Positions 1-7,092 of a DNA stretch of 8,820 nucleotides are shown here, one piece after another (position 1 is the first letter of the stretch; every line of letters begins with the position of its first letter). Under the pieces are notes generated by a model. It did not search any database and was not told the origin of the DNA. It was given only the letters and a program-made list of their open reading frames with translations. The stretch is from an uncultured Fidelibacterota bacterium (GTDB lineage Bacteria > Marinisomatota > Marinisomatia > Marinisomatales > UBA1611), in contig CAJWPW010000032.1 in NCBI GenBank assembly GCA_913045415.1, positions 1 to 8,820 of the forward strand, read 5' to 3'. The position numbers and the translations under genes were made by a program.

Positions 1-244
1 TATTGGAACCAATTACATTCCCAATGGATATATCAGTTTGTTGTGATATTGCAGCGCTAATAGTTACAGCAAATTCCGGTGCAGATGTCCCGAAGGCTAC
101 AACTGTAAGTCCGATAATCAAATCAGATACTTTTAGAGTATGTGCAATCTCGGAAGCTGAGTCAACTAGCCAGTCCGCACCTTTCCAAAGCATGATAATA
201 GAAAAGATAACTAGAATACAATCAAGAATAATATAAGTGTCCAT
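1..244 (-). CDS. Sodium/calcium antiporter (CaCA family), N-terminal part
   Basis: This is the first 81 codons of a membrane cation exchanger that swaps Na+ (or H+) for Ca2+ across the inner membrane; the rest lies beyond the left edge. The reverse strand reads from an ATG at 244-242. Residues 4-20 form a hydrophobic first helix, and the segment LIIGLTVVAFGTSAPEF (42-58) is followed by IGNVIGSN (74-81). These are the GTSAPE and GN.IGSN elements of the alpha-1 ion-binding repeat of the CaCA superfamily (YrbG-like). The matching alpha-2 repeat should lie outside the window. The gene is transcribed away from ftsE and shares a 176-bp divergent intergenic region with it. The family is secure; the exact ion specificity cannot be read from this fragment. 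Confidence 0.9.
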   Translation of the reverse strand, partial: MDTYIILDCILVIFSIIMLWKGADWLVDSASEIAHTLKVSDLIIGLTVVAFGTSAPEFAVTISAAISQQTDISIGNVIGSN

Positions 245-318
245 GTCGCCAAATAATGTTATTTTACAGGTGCGGAAGATACAATAAATCCCCCCGAAAA
301 ATAATTGAAAAACCCATA

Positions 319-346
319 TTTACTAAAAGGTTTAATTTCTTATGAT
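319..346 (+). promoter_or_regulatory. Candidate promoter for ftsEX
   Basis: The 176-bp divergent region 245-420 holds no gene. The best forward promoter-like pair I found is TTTACT (319-324, 4/6 to the -35 consensus) and TATGAT (341-346, 5/6 to the -10 consensus), with a 16-bp spacer. It would give a leader of roughly 65-70 nt before the ftsE ATG. In AT-rich DNA such pairs arise by chance, so this is only a candidate. I could not pick a convincing reverse promoter for the antiporter gene. A six-C run sits at 290-295. Confidence 0.25.
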
Positions 347-420
347 TAGACGAAGAAAAATCATTCAATGCACTTGTATTCTTCCTATTTTCAGCATCTT
401 AAAACACACTTGATTTTTCC

Positions 421-1074
421 ATGATTGAATTCCAAAATGTAACTTATGCCCACCAAAAGGGACCTGGCGTTAATAATTTAAGCCTAACCATCGAGGATGG
501 AGAATTTTCTTTTTTGATTGGTCCAACGGGTTCTGGTAAAACTACCCTCATGCGATTGATGTATTTTGATTTGCTACCGGATGCTGGACGTGTTAAGGTA
601 AATGGTTTTTCATCTAAGAGTATGACAAATCGAAAAATTCCAAAAGCTCGTAAAATGATTGGGATGGTTTTTCAAGATTATAAACTTTTGGATGACCGAA
701 ATCTATTTGAGAATGTTGCACTTCCCTTACATGTTCTTGGATATTCAGCACGGGAAATTCCTGAAAGGGTGGAAGAAGCACTTGAACTTGTAGGTTTAGA
801 AGGAAAAGATCATCATTTCCCAAATGAATTATCCGGGGGGGAACAGCAACGTGCTTGCCTTGCGAGAGCGATTATAAAAGAGCCTGATATTGTGCTTGCA
901 GATGAACCCACAGGAAATTTAGATCCTGTCGCTTCTTTTGAATTGGTGAGGCTTCTTGAAACAATCCATGAAACTGGGACTACTATCTTAATGGCATCTC
1001 ATAATTATAATTTGATTAAGGGCCGAGGACGACCAATCTATGAACTCAAAGATGGTATTTTACGGGGACGGTAA
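421..1074 (+). CDS. ftsE: Cell-division ATP-binding protein FtsE
   Basis: FtsE is the cytoplasmic ATPase of the FtsEX complex. With FtsX it forms a type VII ABC (mechanotransmission) system at the division septum that usually controls peptidoglycan hydrolases. The 217-residue protein is close to the usual length of about 220. It has all ABC ATPase elements: Walker A GPTGSGKT (34-41), Q-loop Gln85 in MVFQDYKLL, signature LSGGEQQR (137-144), Walker B IVLADE (157-162) followed by the FtsE/LolD-type PTGNLDP, and the H-loop His194 in MASHNYNL. The ATG at 421 is the natural family start, but it has no visible Shine-Dalgarno sequence (upstream bases are CTTGATTTTTCC). The stop overlaps the ftsX start by one base (TAATG), as expected for translational coupling. 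LolD is the main alternative family, but the adjacent FtsX settles it. A run of seven G residues (835-841) encodes part of the signature motif. Confidence 0.96.
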   Translation: MIEFQNVTYAHQKGPGVNNLSLTIEDGEFSFLIGPTGSGKTTLMRLMYFDLLPDAGRVKVNGFSSKSMTNRKIPKARKMIGMVFQDYKLLDDRNLFENVALPLHVLGYSAREIPERVEEALELVGLEGKDHHFPNELSGGEQQRACLARAIIKEPDIVLADEPTGNLDPVASFELVRLLETIHETGTTILMASHNYNLIKGRGRPIYELKDGILRGR

Positions 1075-1946
1075 TGGATAAGTTTTATTACCTTATTACT
1101 GAGGGGATGAAGAATGTTTGGCGACATAAAATGACGGCATTCACAGCTATTCTCTCTTTGTTCATTTCATTGTTCGTTGTGGGCCTTTTAGCTACTGCTG
1201 GAGATAATACTCATAAAGTATTACAATATCTAAGGTCGAAATACAAGATTGAGGTGTTTTTTAAGCAAGATGTTTCCAATGAAGAAGCCGTTGGGCTGAT
1301 TCACCAAATAAAAAAAATCAAAGGTGTTCGTACCGCAACGATTATTGAAAAAGAAGATGCAGTCCGAATTTTTAAAGATCAGTTTGGTGAAGATATAACG
1401 GACATATTAGGGTATAATCCATTGCCAGTGAGCGCCGTGGTAAATTTATCCAGGACTAGCAGAGATTTAATCAGGGTGGAACCTATAATTAAAAAGATAA
1501 GATCAATAGGTAGAGTTGAAGAAGTTCGATATCAGGGAAACTTAATTAAGAAAATTGAAAGAAATTACAGCCGCGTTATAGATAGGTTTCCTTATTTGGC
1601 TGGGATAGTTATTATTTTGGCTGTTTTGATCATTTATAATACAGTGAAATTATCCGTTTATTCTCGTAAGGAATTGATCCGATCTCTTCAAATGATTGGC
1701 GCCAGCAGGATGTTCATTAAATTACCTTTTATCATAGAGGGAGTTTTTATTGGTCTCATTTCATCTCTATTAGTGTATCCAGCTCTCTTAGGATCAGTTA
1801 AAGCTATTAATTATATTTTTACCAATTTTACATCTTGGAGCATTCGTCTTTCATTTAACCCAGTCGTGTGGATCTGGCTTTTCTCTTTAGTTGTTGTCAT
1901 CACGTTGATTGGCAGTTATCGTGCTGCATCTAACTTTTTAAAATAG
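1074..1946 (+). CDS. ftsX: Cell-division membrane protein FtsX
   Basis: This is the membrane partner of FtsE. It passes ATP-driven conformational change across the inner membrane to periplasmic peptidoglycan hydrolases or their activators. The 290 residues show the FtsX layout: a short cytoplasmic N-terminus with basic WRHK, TM1 at about 21-42, a periplasmic domain at about 43-172 (including NPLPVSAVV near the middle), then three C-terminal helices at about 173-194, 219-242 and 262-284. The loop after TM2 contains ELIRSLQMIGAS, the FtsX/MacB-type coupling segment that contacts the ATPase. The start ATG overlaps the ftsE stop by one base. No EnvC- or PcsB-like hydrolase regulator follows; grpE does, after an 89-bp gap. 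In that gap I saw no hairpin-plus-T-run terminator. Confidence 0.95.
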   Translation: MDKFYYLITEGMKNVWRHKMTAFTAILSLFISLFVVGLLATAGDNTHKVLQYLRSKYKIEVFFKQDVSNEEAVGLIHQIKKIKGVRTATIIEKEDAVRIFKDQFGEDITDILGYNPLPVSAVVNLSRTSRDLIRVEPIIKKIRSIGRVEEVRYQGNLIKKIERNYSRVIDRFPYLAGIVIILAVLIIYNTVKLSVYSRKELIRSLQMIGASRMFIKLPFIIEGVFIGLISSLLVYPALLGSVKAINYIFTNFTSWSIRLSFNPVVWIWLFSLVVVITLIGSYRAASNFLK

Positions 1947-2025
1947 CATAACTTTTCTGTCATTGTCCAAGGGGAATATAAGCTCTTAAGTTCCGGGCTG
2001 AATTTTTTCAATAAAACTATTATTT

Positions 2026-2029
2026 AGGG
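2026..2029 (+). promoter_or_regulatory. Shine-Dalgarno sequence deciding the GTG start of grpE
   Basis: AGGG (within AGGGTGA, 2026-2032) lies six bases before the GTG at 2036. It is one of the few purine-rich ribosome sites in the window. It supports GTG as the start, because the next in-frame ATG (2147) would remove 37 residues and enter the coiled-coil. The 1947-2035 gap also has TATAAG (1977-1982), which resembles a -10 box but has no good -35 partner. No CIRCE inverted repeat (TTAGCACTC-N9-GAGTGCTAA) is present. Confidence 0.5.
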
Positions 2030-2035
2030 TGAATT

Positions 2036-2569
2036 GTGCCTAAAACATTAAAAAAAGAATCAAAAAGAAAATCAAGCTCGAAAACAGCTAAAGCCAAAGT
2101 TTCTAAACAACTTTCAAAAGATAAGGAAATTGTCAAATCATTGGAGATGCAGTTGGAGGAGACACAGGATAAACATCTTCGACTTAAAGCTGAATTTGAC
2201 AATTTTCGACGACGAAAAGCAGATGAATTATCTGCATTATTAAAGTATGATGGTGAAAATGTAATCAAAGGATTTATTCCTATCATGAATGATCTTGACC
2301 GAATGCTCGACTCATCGAATGCAACTAATGAATCCTTGAAAGATGGAATGAAATTAGTGGAGGCAAAGATCCAAAAATTTCTGGAATCGTTAGATGTAAA
2401 ATCGTTTGGTGAAATTGGAGACGAAATGGATGCTGAGATACATGATGCAATGATGACACAGACAGATGAATCCATGGATGACCATGTGATTTTGAGCGTT
2501 TTTGAAAAGGGATATACTTATCGTGATAAAGTGATTCGCCATGCAAAAGTGATTGTGAATAAGAAATGA
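2036..2569 (+). CDS. grpE: Nucleotide exchange factor GrpE
   Basis: GrpE is the cytosolic dimeric co-chaperone that releases ADP from DnaK (Hsp70) and resets the folding cycle. It starts with GTG. Residues 1-30 are a Lys/Ser-rich disordered tail and residues 31-70 a long charged helix with the family segment [17 protein letters not shown] (48-64). Next comes [12 protein letters not shown] (80-91), the four-helix dimer region, and then the C-terminal beta-domain that docks on DnaK, with EIHDAMM (134-140) and [16 protein letters not shown] (159-174). Most GrpEs have RPA where this one has RHA (168-170). The length of 177 is normal. The stop overlaps the dnaJ start by four bases (ATGA). The genes hrcA and dnaK, often adjacent in other bacteria, are not in the window. 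Confidence 0.96.
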   Translation: MPKTLKKESKRKSSSKTAKAKVSKQLSKDKEIVKSLEMQLEETQDKHLRLKAEFDNFRRRKADELSALLKYDGENVIKGFIPIMNDLDRMLDSSNATNESLKDGMKLVEAKIQKFLESLDVKSFGEIGDEMDAEIHDAMMTQTDESMDDHVILSVFEKGYTYRDKVIRHAKVIVNKK

Positions 2570-3663
2570 GAGATCTTTATGATATCATTGGTGTTTCCAA
2601 AAATGCAACTCAAGATGAGATTAAAAAGTCTTACCGAAAACTTGCTCTGAAATATCACCCAGATCGCAATCCTGATAATAAGGACGCAGAAAAGAATTTT
2701 AAAGAAGCAGCAGAAGCATATTCTATATTAAGTGATGCCCCAAAACGGTCTCGTTATGATCAATTTGGGCATGCTGGTGTAGGGATGGGTGATGCAGGCG
2801 GCGGTCCTGGCGGGTTTAGTGGTGGCGGTGTTCATATGAGCATGGATGATATATTTTCGCAATTCGGTGATATTTTTGGTGGAAGCCCCTTTGAGAGTAT
2901 CTTTGGAGGTAGTGGTAGAGGTCGATCTCGAGGGCGTGGGACTGATATCCAGATTAAATTGAAATTAACTTTTGAAGAGATTGCAAAGGGTATTGAGAAA
3001 AAAATTAAGATTAAAAGATCTGTTGTTGCACCAGGTGCTGAATTTATCACATGCCCAACATGTAAAGGTCAGGGGCAAGTTTCTACGGTACAGAATACGA
3101 TTCTTGGACATATGCGATCTACATCTGTGTGTCCTCATTGCGAGGGCTCTGGTAAAAGGATTGGAAACCGTCCTATTGGATCAGGTCCGGATGGAATGAT
3201 CAAAAAAGAAGAAACCATTAAAGTGAATGTTCCTGCTGGTGTGGAGGAAGGGAATTATATGACTTTGAATGGACAAGGGAATGAGAATATTTCAAAAACT
3301 CCCGGTGATCTAATCATTGTATTTGTGGAAGAAGATCATGAATATTTTGTCCGAGACGGTGAAAATGTATTACTTGAAGTCACAATTTCGTATCCCACTG
3401 CTGTATTGGGAGGAAAGATAGAAATCCCTACTGTAGATGGTAAAGCAGGGCTCAAGATTCCAGCGGGGATCCAATCAGGCCAAGTTTTGAGATTGAAAGG
3501 CAAAGGATTTCCACGATTAAGGAGTAGATCTAATGGAGACCAACTGGTAAAGATACAGATTGAAACGCCCACAAAATTGTCCAGAAGTACGAAAAAATTG
3601 ATTGAATCGCTTGGAAATGATCTTGAACCAATTGTAAATCCTCTATCGAAAATAGATATTTAA
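2566..3663 (+). CDS. dnaJ: Chaperone DnaJ with a reduced (single-centre) zinc domain
   Basis: DnaJ is an Hsp40 that binds unfolded clients, delivers them to DnaK and stimulates ATP hydrolysis. The J-domain (about 3-68) carries the essential HPD at 31-33, followed by YDQFGHAG and a Gly/Phe-rich linker (about 72-125). The zinc region is unusual. A standard type I DnaJ has four CxxCxGxG motifs, but only two are present: CPTCKGQG (163-170) and CPHCEGSG (189-196). By flanking sequence and order these match motifs 2 and 3, which together form zinc centre II. Motif 1 is replaced by an APGAEF segment and motif 4 by a cysteine-free [11 protein letters not shown] stretch. The substrate-binding beta-domains follow ([29 protein letters not shown]), ending in a dimerisation tail. 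The length of 365 is slightly below the usual 375 or so. The reading frame is intact through the region, so this looks like real domain reduction and not a frameshift. CbpA-type proteins lack all zinc motifs, so this is not one. The ATG overlaps the grpE stop. Confidence 0.95.
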   Translation: MRDLYDIIGVSKNATQDEIKKSYRKLALKYHPDRNPDNKDAEKNFKEAAEAYSILSDAPKRSRYDQFGHAGVGMGDAGGGPGGFSGGGVHMSMDDIFSQFGDIFGGSPFESIFGGSGRGRSRGRGTDIQIKLKLTFEEIAKGIEKKIKIKRSVVAPGAEFITCPTCKGQGQVSTVQNTILGHMRSTSVCPHCEGSGKRIGNRPIGSGPDGMIKKEETIKVNVPAGVEEGNYMTLNGQGNENISKTPGDLIIVFVEEDHEYFVRDGENVLLEVTISYPTAVLGGKIEIPTVDGKAGLKIPAGIQSGQVLRLKGKGFPRLRSRSNGDQLVKIQIETPTKLSRSTKKLIESLGNDLEPIVNPLSKIDI

Positions 3664-4091
3664 TGACATTGTTCACTGAACGGGAAAAGCATGTCATTCT
3701 TTTTTTGGTTTGTACGCTTATTCTCGGATATGGGGTAAAATTATACCAAGGAAGCCATCTGTATGATGATTTTAAACCAGTTACTTTAATAGAAAAAGAA
3801 ACATTCGAAAAGAAAGCAACATTAGCTTATGATATTAGTAAAAGAGAAGGATTAAATTCATCTGAGTCATCTACAGAAAAGGATTATAAACCGCAGACAG
3901 AAATTATTAATATTAACACTGCAGAAAAGCAGAATTTGGTGAAACTTCCAAAAATTGGAATTGTCACAGCTGAACGAATTATTCGATTTCGCGATGATTA
4001 CGGGCCATTTAAAAGTTTTGATGATCTGTTAAAAGTCAAGGGGATTGGCCCTAAGACACTTGAAAAGTTGAAACCACAAATCACCTTATAA
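3663..4091 (+). CDS. Membrane-anchored ComEA-like helix-hairpin-helix protein
   Basis: The protein has 142 residues. A short basic N-terminus is followed by one hydrophobic segment (about 10-25, HVILFLVCTLILGYGV), which probably acts as an uncleaved anchor with the rest outside the cytoplasm. A low-complexity linker (about 30-78) comes next. Residues 82-142 form a tandem helix-hairpin-helix domain: the family opener ININTAE (82-88), a first hairpin LVKLPKIGIVTAERII, RFRDDYGPFKSFDDLL, and a second hairpin KVKGIGPKTLEKL. This is the ComEA domain that binds double-stranded DNA during natural transformation. The first hairpin has LPKIG where the usual sequence is LPGIG, so its DNA contact may be weaker. 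The start overlaps the dnaJ stop by one base (TAATG), and the gene directly precedes a pilin-like gene. A role in DNA uptake is inferred; many short HhH proteins named ComEA have no proven role. Confidence 0.82.
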   Translation: MTLFTEREKHVILFLVCTLILGYGVKLYQGSHLYDDFKPVTLIEKETFEKKATLAYDISKREGLNSSESSTEKDYKPQTEIININTAEKQNLVKLPKIGIVTAERIIRFRDDYGPFKSFDDLLKVKGIGPKTLEKLKPQITL

Positions 4092-4101
4092 TAAATTAAG
4101 T

Positions 4102-4848
4102 ATGAAATTATCGCAACAAAACAAAACTGATTTTCTTGAAATAGCAATAATACTTGCGATGTTTTTCCTAATAATTGTAATCTATGTACCAGTTGCAATT
4201 TGGGAAGAAGAAGCACATTTCCAGAAAGAAAGTCGTTATAGAATGCAAAATCTTTACGATGTTGAAGAATTTTATTCAAGATTAACTGGGAGCTACAATC
4301 CGAATTTTCTGGAAGCCATGACCTTGATAAATGCAGCCAGGGATTCTGTTGTGGCGGATTCATTGTTCATAGATGAACAGGAGATTACTATTGGCGGGAA
4401 GGTATTTATTGTAGATATTGGCGAATCTTTTGAGTTTGAATTTGACACAACATTTGGATTTAAAAGTTTTCGAAAGGACACGGTCAATGATACTACGGTT
4501 CAAATTGCATTGTATGCAGAAGATTTGGGTAGAATTGATACATCCTATATCCGAAAAAAAGATTTATCGGGATATGAAAGCGATGAAAACTTTATTGAAA
4601 TTGTAAAAGTAGAGCCTATGAAGCGTGTTGAAGCAATAGAGTATTATAAAACATATTTACCCGATTCTTCAAATTATTATTGCCCACTTACTAATATTCC
4701 CTATCAAATGGAAATTGGAGAAGATGGTTCTAGTTTGAAAGTTTCATGTCCGATAAAAGAAACTATCAAAGAGTCCCGTTATTTATTATTCTCGTTCAAG
4801 GCAAATAGTCACGGTATAATTAAAGACGGACAACAAAGCTGGGATTAA
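4102..4848 (+). CDS. Membrane-anchored protein with pilin/pseudopilin-like features, function unknown
   Basis: I do not recognise this 248-residue protein as a named family. It has a single N-terminal hydrophobic helix (about 14-32) and the rest should be periplasmic. Counting Thr9 as position +1, Glu13 falls at +5 and Pro30 at +22, exactly where type IV pilins and pseudopilins carry conserved Glu5 and Pro22. The helix continues as ESRYRMQNLYDVEEFYSRL, then GSYNP, which resembles the pilin alpha-1 C-terminal half leading to the Tyr-rich turn. Near the C-terminus, CPLTNIPYQ (Cys194) and VSCPI (Cys216) recall the CPxTGxPY...CP ending of some pseudopilins and could form a disulphide. There is no prepilin peptidase site: Lys8 sits where Gly(-1) is expected. 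It lies 10 bp after the comEA-like gene and 15 bp before a GspL/PilM-like gene. The pilin relation is an inference from motifs and context; an unrelated anchored protein remains possible. Confidence 0.7.
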   Translation: MKLSQQNKTDFLEIAIILAMFFLIIVIYVPVAIWEEEAHFQKESRYRMQNLYDVEEFYSRLTGSYNPNFLEAMTLINAARDSVVADSLFIDEQEITIGGKVFIVDIGESFEFEFDTTFGFKSFRKDTVNDTTVQIALYAEDLGRIDTSYIRKKDLSGYESDENFIEIVKVEPMKRVEAIEYYKTYLPDSSNYYCPLTNIPYQMEIGEDGSSLKVSCPIKETIKESRYLLFSFKANSHGIIKDGQQSWD

Positions 4849-4863
4849 GCTTACTGGACACAT

Positions 4864-6582
4864 ATGGTTGGCTTAGTTATTTCAGATACATTTCTCCTTT
4901 GTGCCGCTTGGGTTCGCGATGGAGATTCATTTGTATTGCAGAATCTGGCTCGAGTTCCATTTTCAGAAAGCATTTCATCTATTATTTATGATGAAGCGGA
5001 ATTAAACTCCGTATTAGCATCAGCACTCCGTAAATCAAAAGAGACATATCCCTTTGATGGCCAAAACGTTGTTGTTGGTCTCCCCGACAAAATAATTACA
5101 CATTCCATTGTAGAATCAGATCTGGATCTTTCAAGGGAAGACTGTATAGATTATATCTACTGGATTGAATCACAAAAAGCCAGACCAAATTCGCAGGCTG
5201 TTTCCATTTTTGGGCAAGTCTATCTACCGGATGAATCCAATATACATGTTTGTAGTGTCTCAAATGCCCTTATAAGAACAATTAAACTTTCTATTACTGA
5301 ATTAGGTGGAACACCAAATTGGATGGGGCCTGTAAGTTCACTTTATCTTGATGGATCGGGCATGTCGGAAGCTGCAATTATACAGCGAATAGGCAATCAG
5401 TATGATTTTATGAAAGTTCAGAATAACCGCTTTGACATGGGTAAGGTTGCATTTACTGGCGGGGTAGCAAAAGTAATTTCTACCACAGATGAAAAAAACG
5501 AAATTACTTTGGCTGCATTGGGGCTGGAGGAATCTGAATTAGATGATATTCCTGTTTTTTGTCCACAAAAATTGGGTCGCCAATCAACCGCTGCATGGGA
5601 ATCATCAGATCTCAGAATTCCATCACCGTTTAAGGGTGTGGATATTAATGATCAGTATGTAGGAGGTATTCCAGAATTTGAAGCAAACCAATTAACACAG
5701 TTGATTACCAGTCACTCTGTTGGCCATTCTTTTAACTTTTTCGATGAGCCGGGTATAGTGGATTTCTTTTTTACAACTGTTATTCCAGCGCAGGTGGAAG
5801 AAGATGCTATTGTTGAAACAGAAGTAAAAGATGAAAAAGTAGAAGTTATAGAAAAGGTATTTCACCAAATAGTCACAGGGCCTGCTCTTGGACTCGTGTT
5901 AATTGTTGGATTATTTATCGGGTTCAATTATTTGAAGTTACAACGAGAACTGAATAATCAATATTTTGGAGTGGATAAAGGTTTTTCCATTGAACGTTCG
6001 GGAGAATCAGAAAATGAAATTTCTAAGCTAAAGGGAATCCAGCCACCATCAAATAATCTGCTGACACAATCCAAATCTATTACTTCAGCTTTATTATCAC
6101 TCCTAACTCAAACAGATCTGGATCGTTATAATGCACTCACTATTACTAAATCTTTTGTGAGTTTAGAATATTTAAGCGGAATCAATCCCAATATAGAAAA
6201 TATTTTAGATGTAAGTCCAACATCTTTCTCAGTGGAAGCGACGGGACAAGACAGTACAATCTTTTTATGGTATTATAGTTTCGACCTTCCCGAAAATTCG
6301 AGAGATGTGGCAACAGGTGGTTTATCTAAAATGGATTTGATGATTCAACTGGATACATTACTTACTGATTATTCTTTAAAGTATTTTGAACAGATATTTA
6401 CAGAAAACCAGATATATGGGCCCATGCTCATTTGGGTGAGAAATAAAGCGGATATTCTTCAAGCTAGTGCTATTATTTCCAATCTCGGCGATGATATACT
6501 TCTCAGGAAGTTCGTTCTATTCAACGAAGCTGATCATCCCGAACCAAGAGCTGGATTTTATGTTTCCATCCTAGAAGATTAA
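4864..6582 (+). CDS. GspL/PilM-like actin-fold protein with one membrane span and a periplasmic domain
   Basis: The protein has 572 residues in three parts. Residues 1 to about 310 look like the actin-like cytoplasmic domain of PilM/GspL: the opening strand pair VGLVISDTFLLCAAW, NVVVGLPDKIITHSIV, the IHVCSVSNALIRTI strand-helix with ELGGTPNWMGPVSSLYL, and IIQRIGNQYDFMKVQ before GGVAKV. An acidic linker (about 313-335) precedes one transmembrane helix (about 340-358, PALGLVLIVGLFIGFNYL). About 210 periplasmic residues follow, possibly PilN/PilO- or GspL-like, ending FYVSILED. The architecture matches GspL, or a PilM-PilN fusion, the inner-membrane platform of type II secretion and type IV pili. 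Phosphate-binding positions look degenerate (Val and Arg where PilM has Asp), as in non-ATPase GspL. The ATG at 4864 has only a weak upstream TGGA. It follows the pilin-like gene by 15 bp and abuts rsmD directly. Fold assignment is by eye and moderately confident. Confidence 0.65.
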   Translation: MVGLVISDTFLLCAAWVRDGDSFVLQNLARVPFSESISSIIYDEAELNSVLASALRKSKETYPFDGQNVVVGLPDKIITHSIVESDLDLSREDCIDYIYWIESQKARPNSQAVSIFGQVYLPDESNIHVCSVSNALIRTIKLSITELGGTPNWMGPVSSLYLDGSGMSEAAIIQRIGNQYDFMKVQNNRFDMGKVAFTGGVAKVISTTDEKNEITLAALGLEESELDDIPVFCPQKLGRQSTAAWESSDLRIPSPFKGVDINDQYVGGIPEFEANQLTQLITSHSVGHSFNFFDEPGIVDFFFTTVIPAQVEEDAIVETEVKDEKVEVIEKVFHQIVTGPALGLVLIVGLFIGFNYLKLQRELNNQYFGVDKGFSIERSGESENEISKLKGIQPPSNNLLTQSKSITSALLSLLTQTDLDRYNALTITKSFVSLEYLSGINPNIENILDVSPTSFSVEATGQDSTIFLWYYSFDLPENSRDVATGGLSKMDLMIQLDTLLTDYSLKYFEQIFTENQIYGPMLIWVRNKADILQASAIISNLGDDILLRKFVLFNEADHPEPRAGFYVSILED

Positions 6583-7092
6583 ATGAAAATCCTTGCAGGA
6601 CGATTCAAAGGCATTCCCATTAAAATGTCTAAAAAAATGCCATATCGTCCAACAAAATCAAGGGTGAGAAAAAGTATTTTTGATAAACTAGTTCCCTTTC
6701 ATTATTCATCTGTTTTGGATCTTTTTTCCGGTTCTGGCATTATGGGATTAGAAGCTTCAAGTCGAGGTGCTTCCTGTGTCACTTTTGTAGAAAAACATGG
6801 AAAAAGTTTAGCATTAATGAAAGAAAATTCACTGAAATTTCATGGAGTAGATTATTTTTTTATTAAGATGGATGTATTTAGTTTTTTAAAAGAAGGCAGA
6901 TCTTTTGACCTTATCTTTGCCGATCCTCCTTACGGTCGATTTGATCTTAAAACTCTTGTAGAAACAATTTATGAACGTTTAAATAAAAATGGTAAACTCA
7001 TTCTAGAATGTGAAAAGAGTCAGGCTTCATTTTTCGATGCAGATGTGACTGATTATGGTAATTCACGAATTTTAACTTGGACAAACTTATGA
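6583..7092 (+). CDS. rsmD: 16S rRNA (guanine-N2)-methyltransferase RsmD
   Basis: RsmD transfers a methyl group from S-adenosylmethionine to N2 of G966 (E. coli numbering) in 16S rRNA during small-subunit assembly. The N-terminus ILAGRFKGIPI and the segment RPTKSRVRKSIFDKL are family hallmarks. The SAM-binding motif I is VLDLFSGSG (44-52), with the motif II acidic residue in VTFVEKH. The catalytic NPPY-type tetrapeptide is DPPY (114-117), followed by GR. The length of 169 is a little short of the usual 180-200, with a trimmed C-terminus. The start ATG immediately follows the stop of the preceding gene, and its stop overlaps coaD by four bases (ATGA). The rsmD-coaD pair is common across bacteria, which supports both calls. 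Confidence 0.94.
   Translation: MKILAGRFKGIPIKMSKKMPYRPTKSRVRKSIFDKLVPFHYSSVLDLFSGSGIMGLEASSRGASCVTFVEKHGKSLALMKENSLKFHGVDYFFIKMDVFSFLKEGRSFDLIFADPPYGRFDLKTLVETIYERLNKNGKLILECEKSQASFFDADVTDYGNSRILTWTNL

Noticed and set aside
3..236. 77-residue plus-strand frame at the left edge
   Set aside because: The opposite strand encodes the CaCA antiporter with clear GTSAPE and GNVIGSN motifs; the forward frame is its shadow.
342..413. Short ORF (23 codons) in the divergent gap before ftsE
   Set aside because: It is too short, has no ribosome site and no recognisable features; it could occur by chance, although a leader peptide cannot be ruled out.
1947..2035. CIRCE operator or terminator between ftsX and grpE
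   Set aside because: No matching inverted repeat was found; only a small CTTAAG palindrome is present.
2020..2475. 151-residue open frame on the minus strand opposite grpE
   Set aside because: It is the antisense shadow of a well-conserved grpE; its Ser/Phe-rich composition mirrors the Lys/Glu codons on the other strand and no family motif is visible.
3052..3153. Frameshift explaining the missing DnaJ zinc motifs
   Set aside because: The frame is continuous, flanking sequence on both sides aligns with DnaJ, and no extra cysteine-rich segment is evident in other frames where motifs 1 or 4 should lie.
3998..4363. 121-residue minus-strand frame across the comEA-like/pilin-like junction
   Set aside because: It overlaps two better-supported forward genes and shows no recognisable domain.
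7077..7088. TTG start giving a four-residue longer CoaD
   Set aside because: The ATG at 7089 gives the standard family N-terminus and the ATGA overlap with rsmD.
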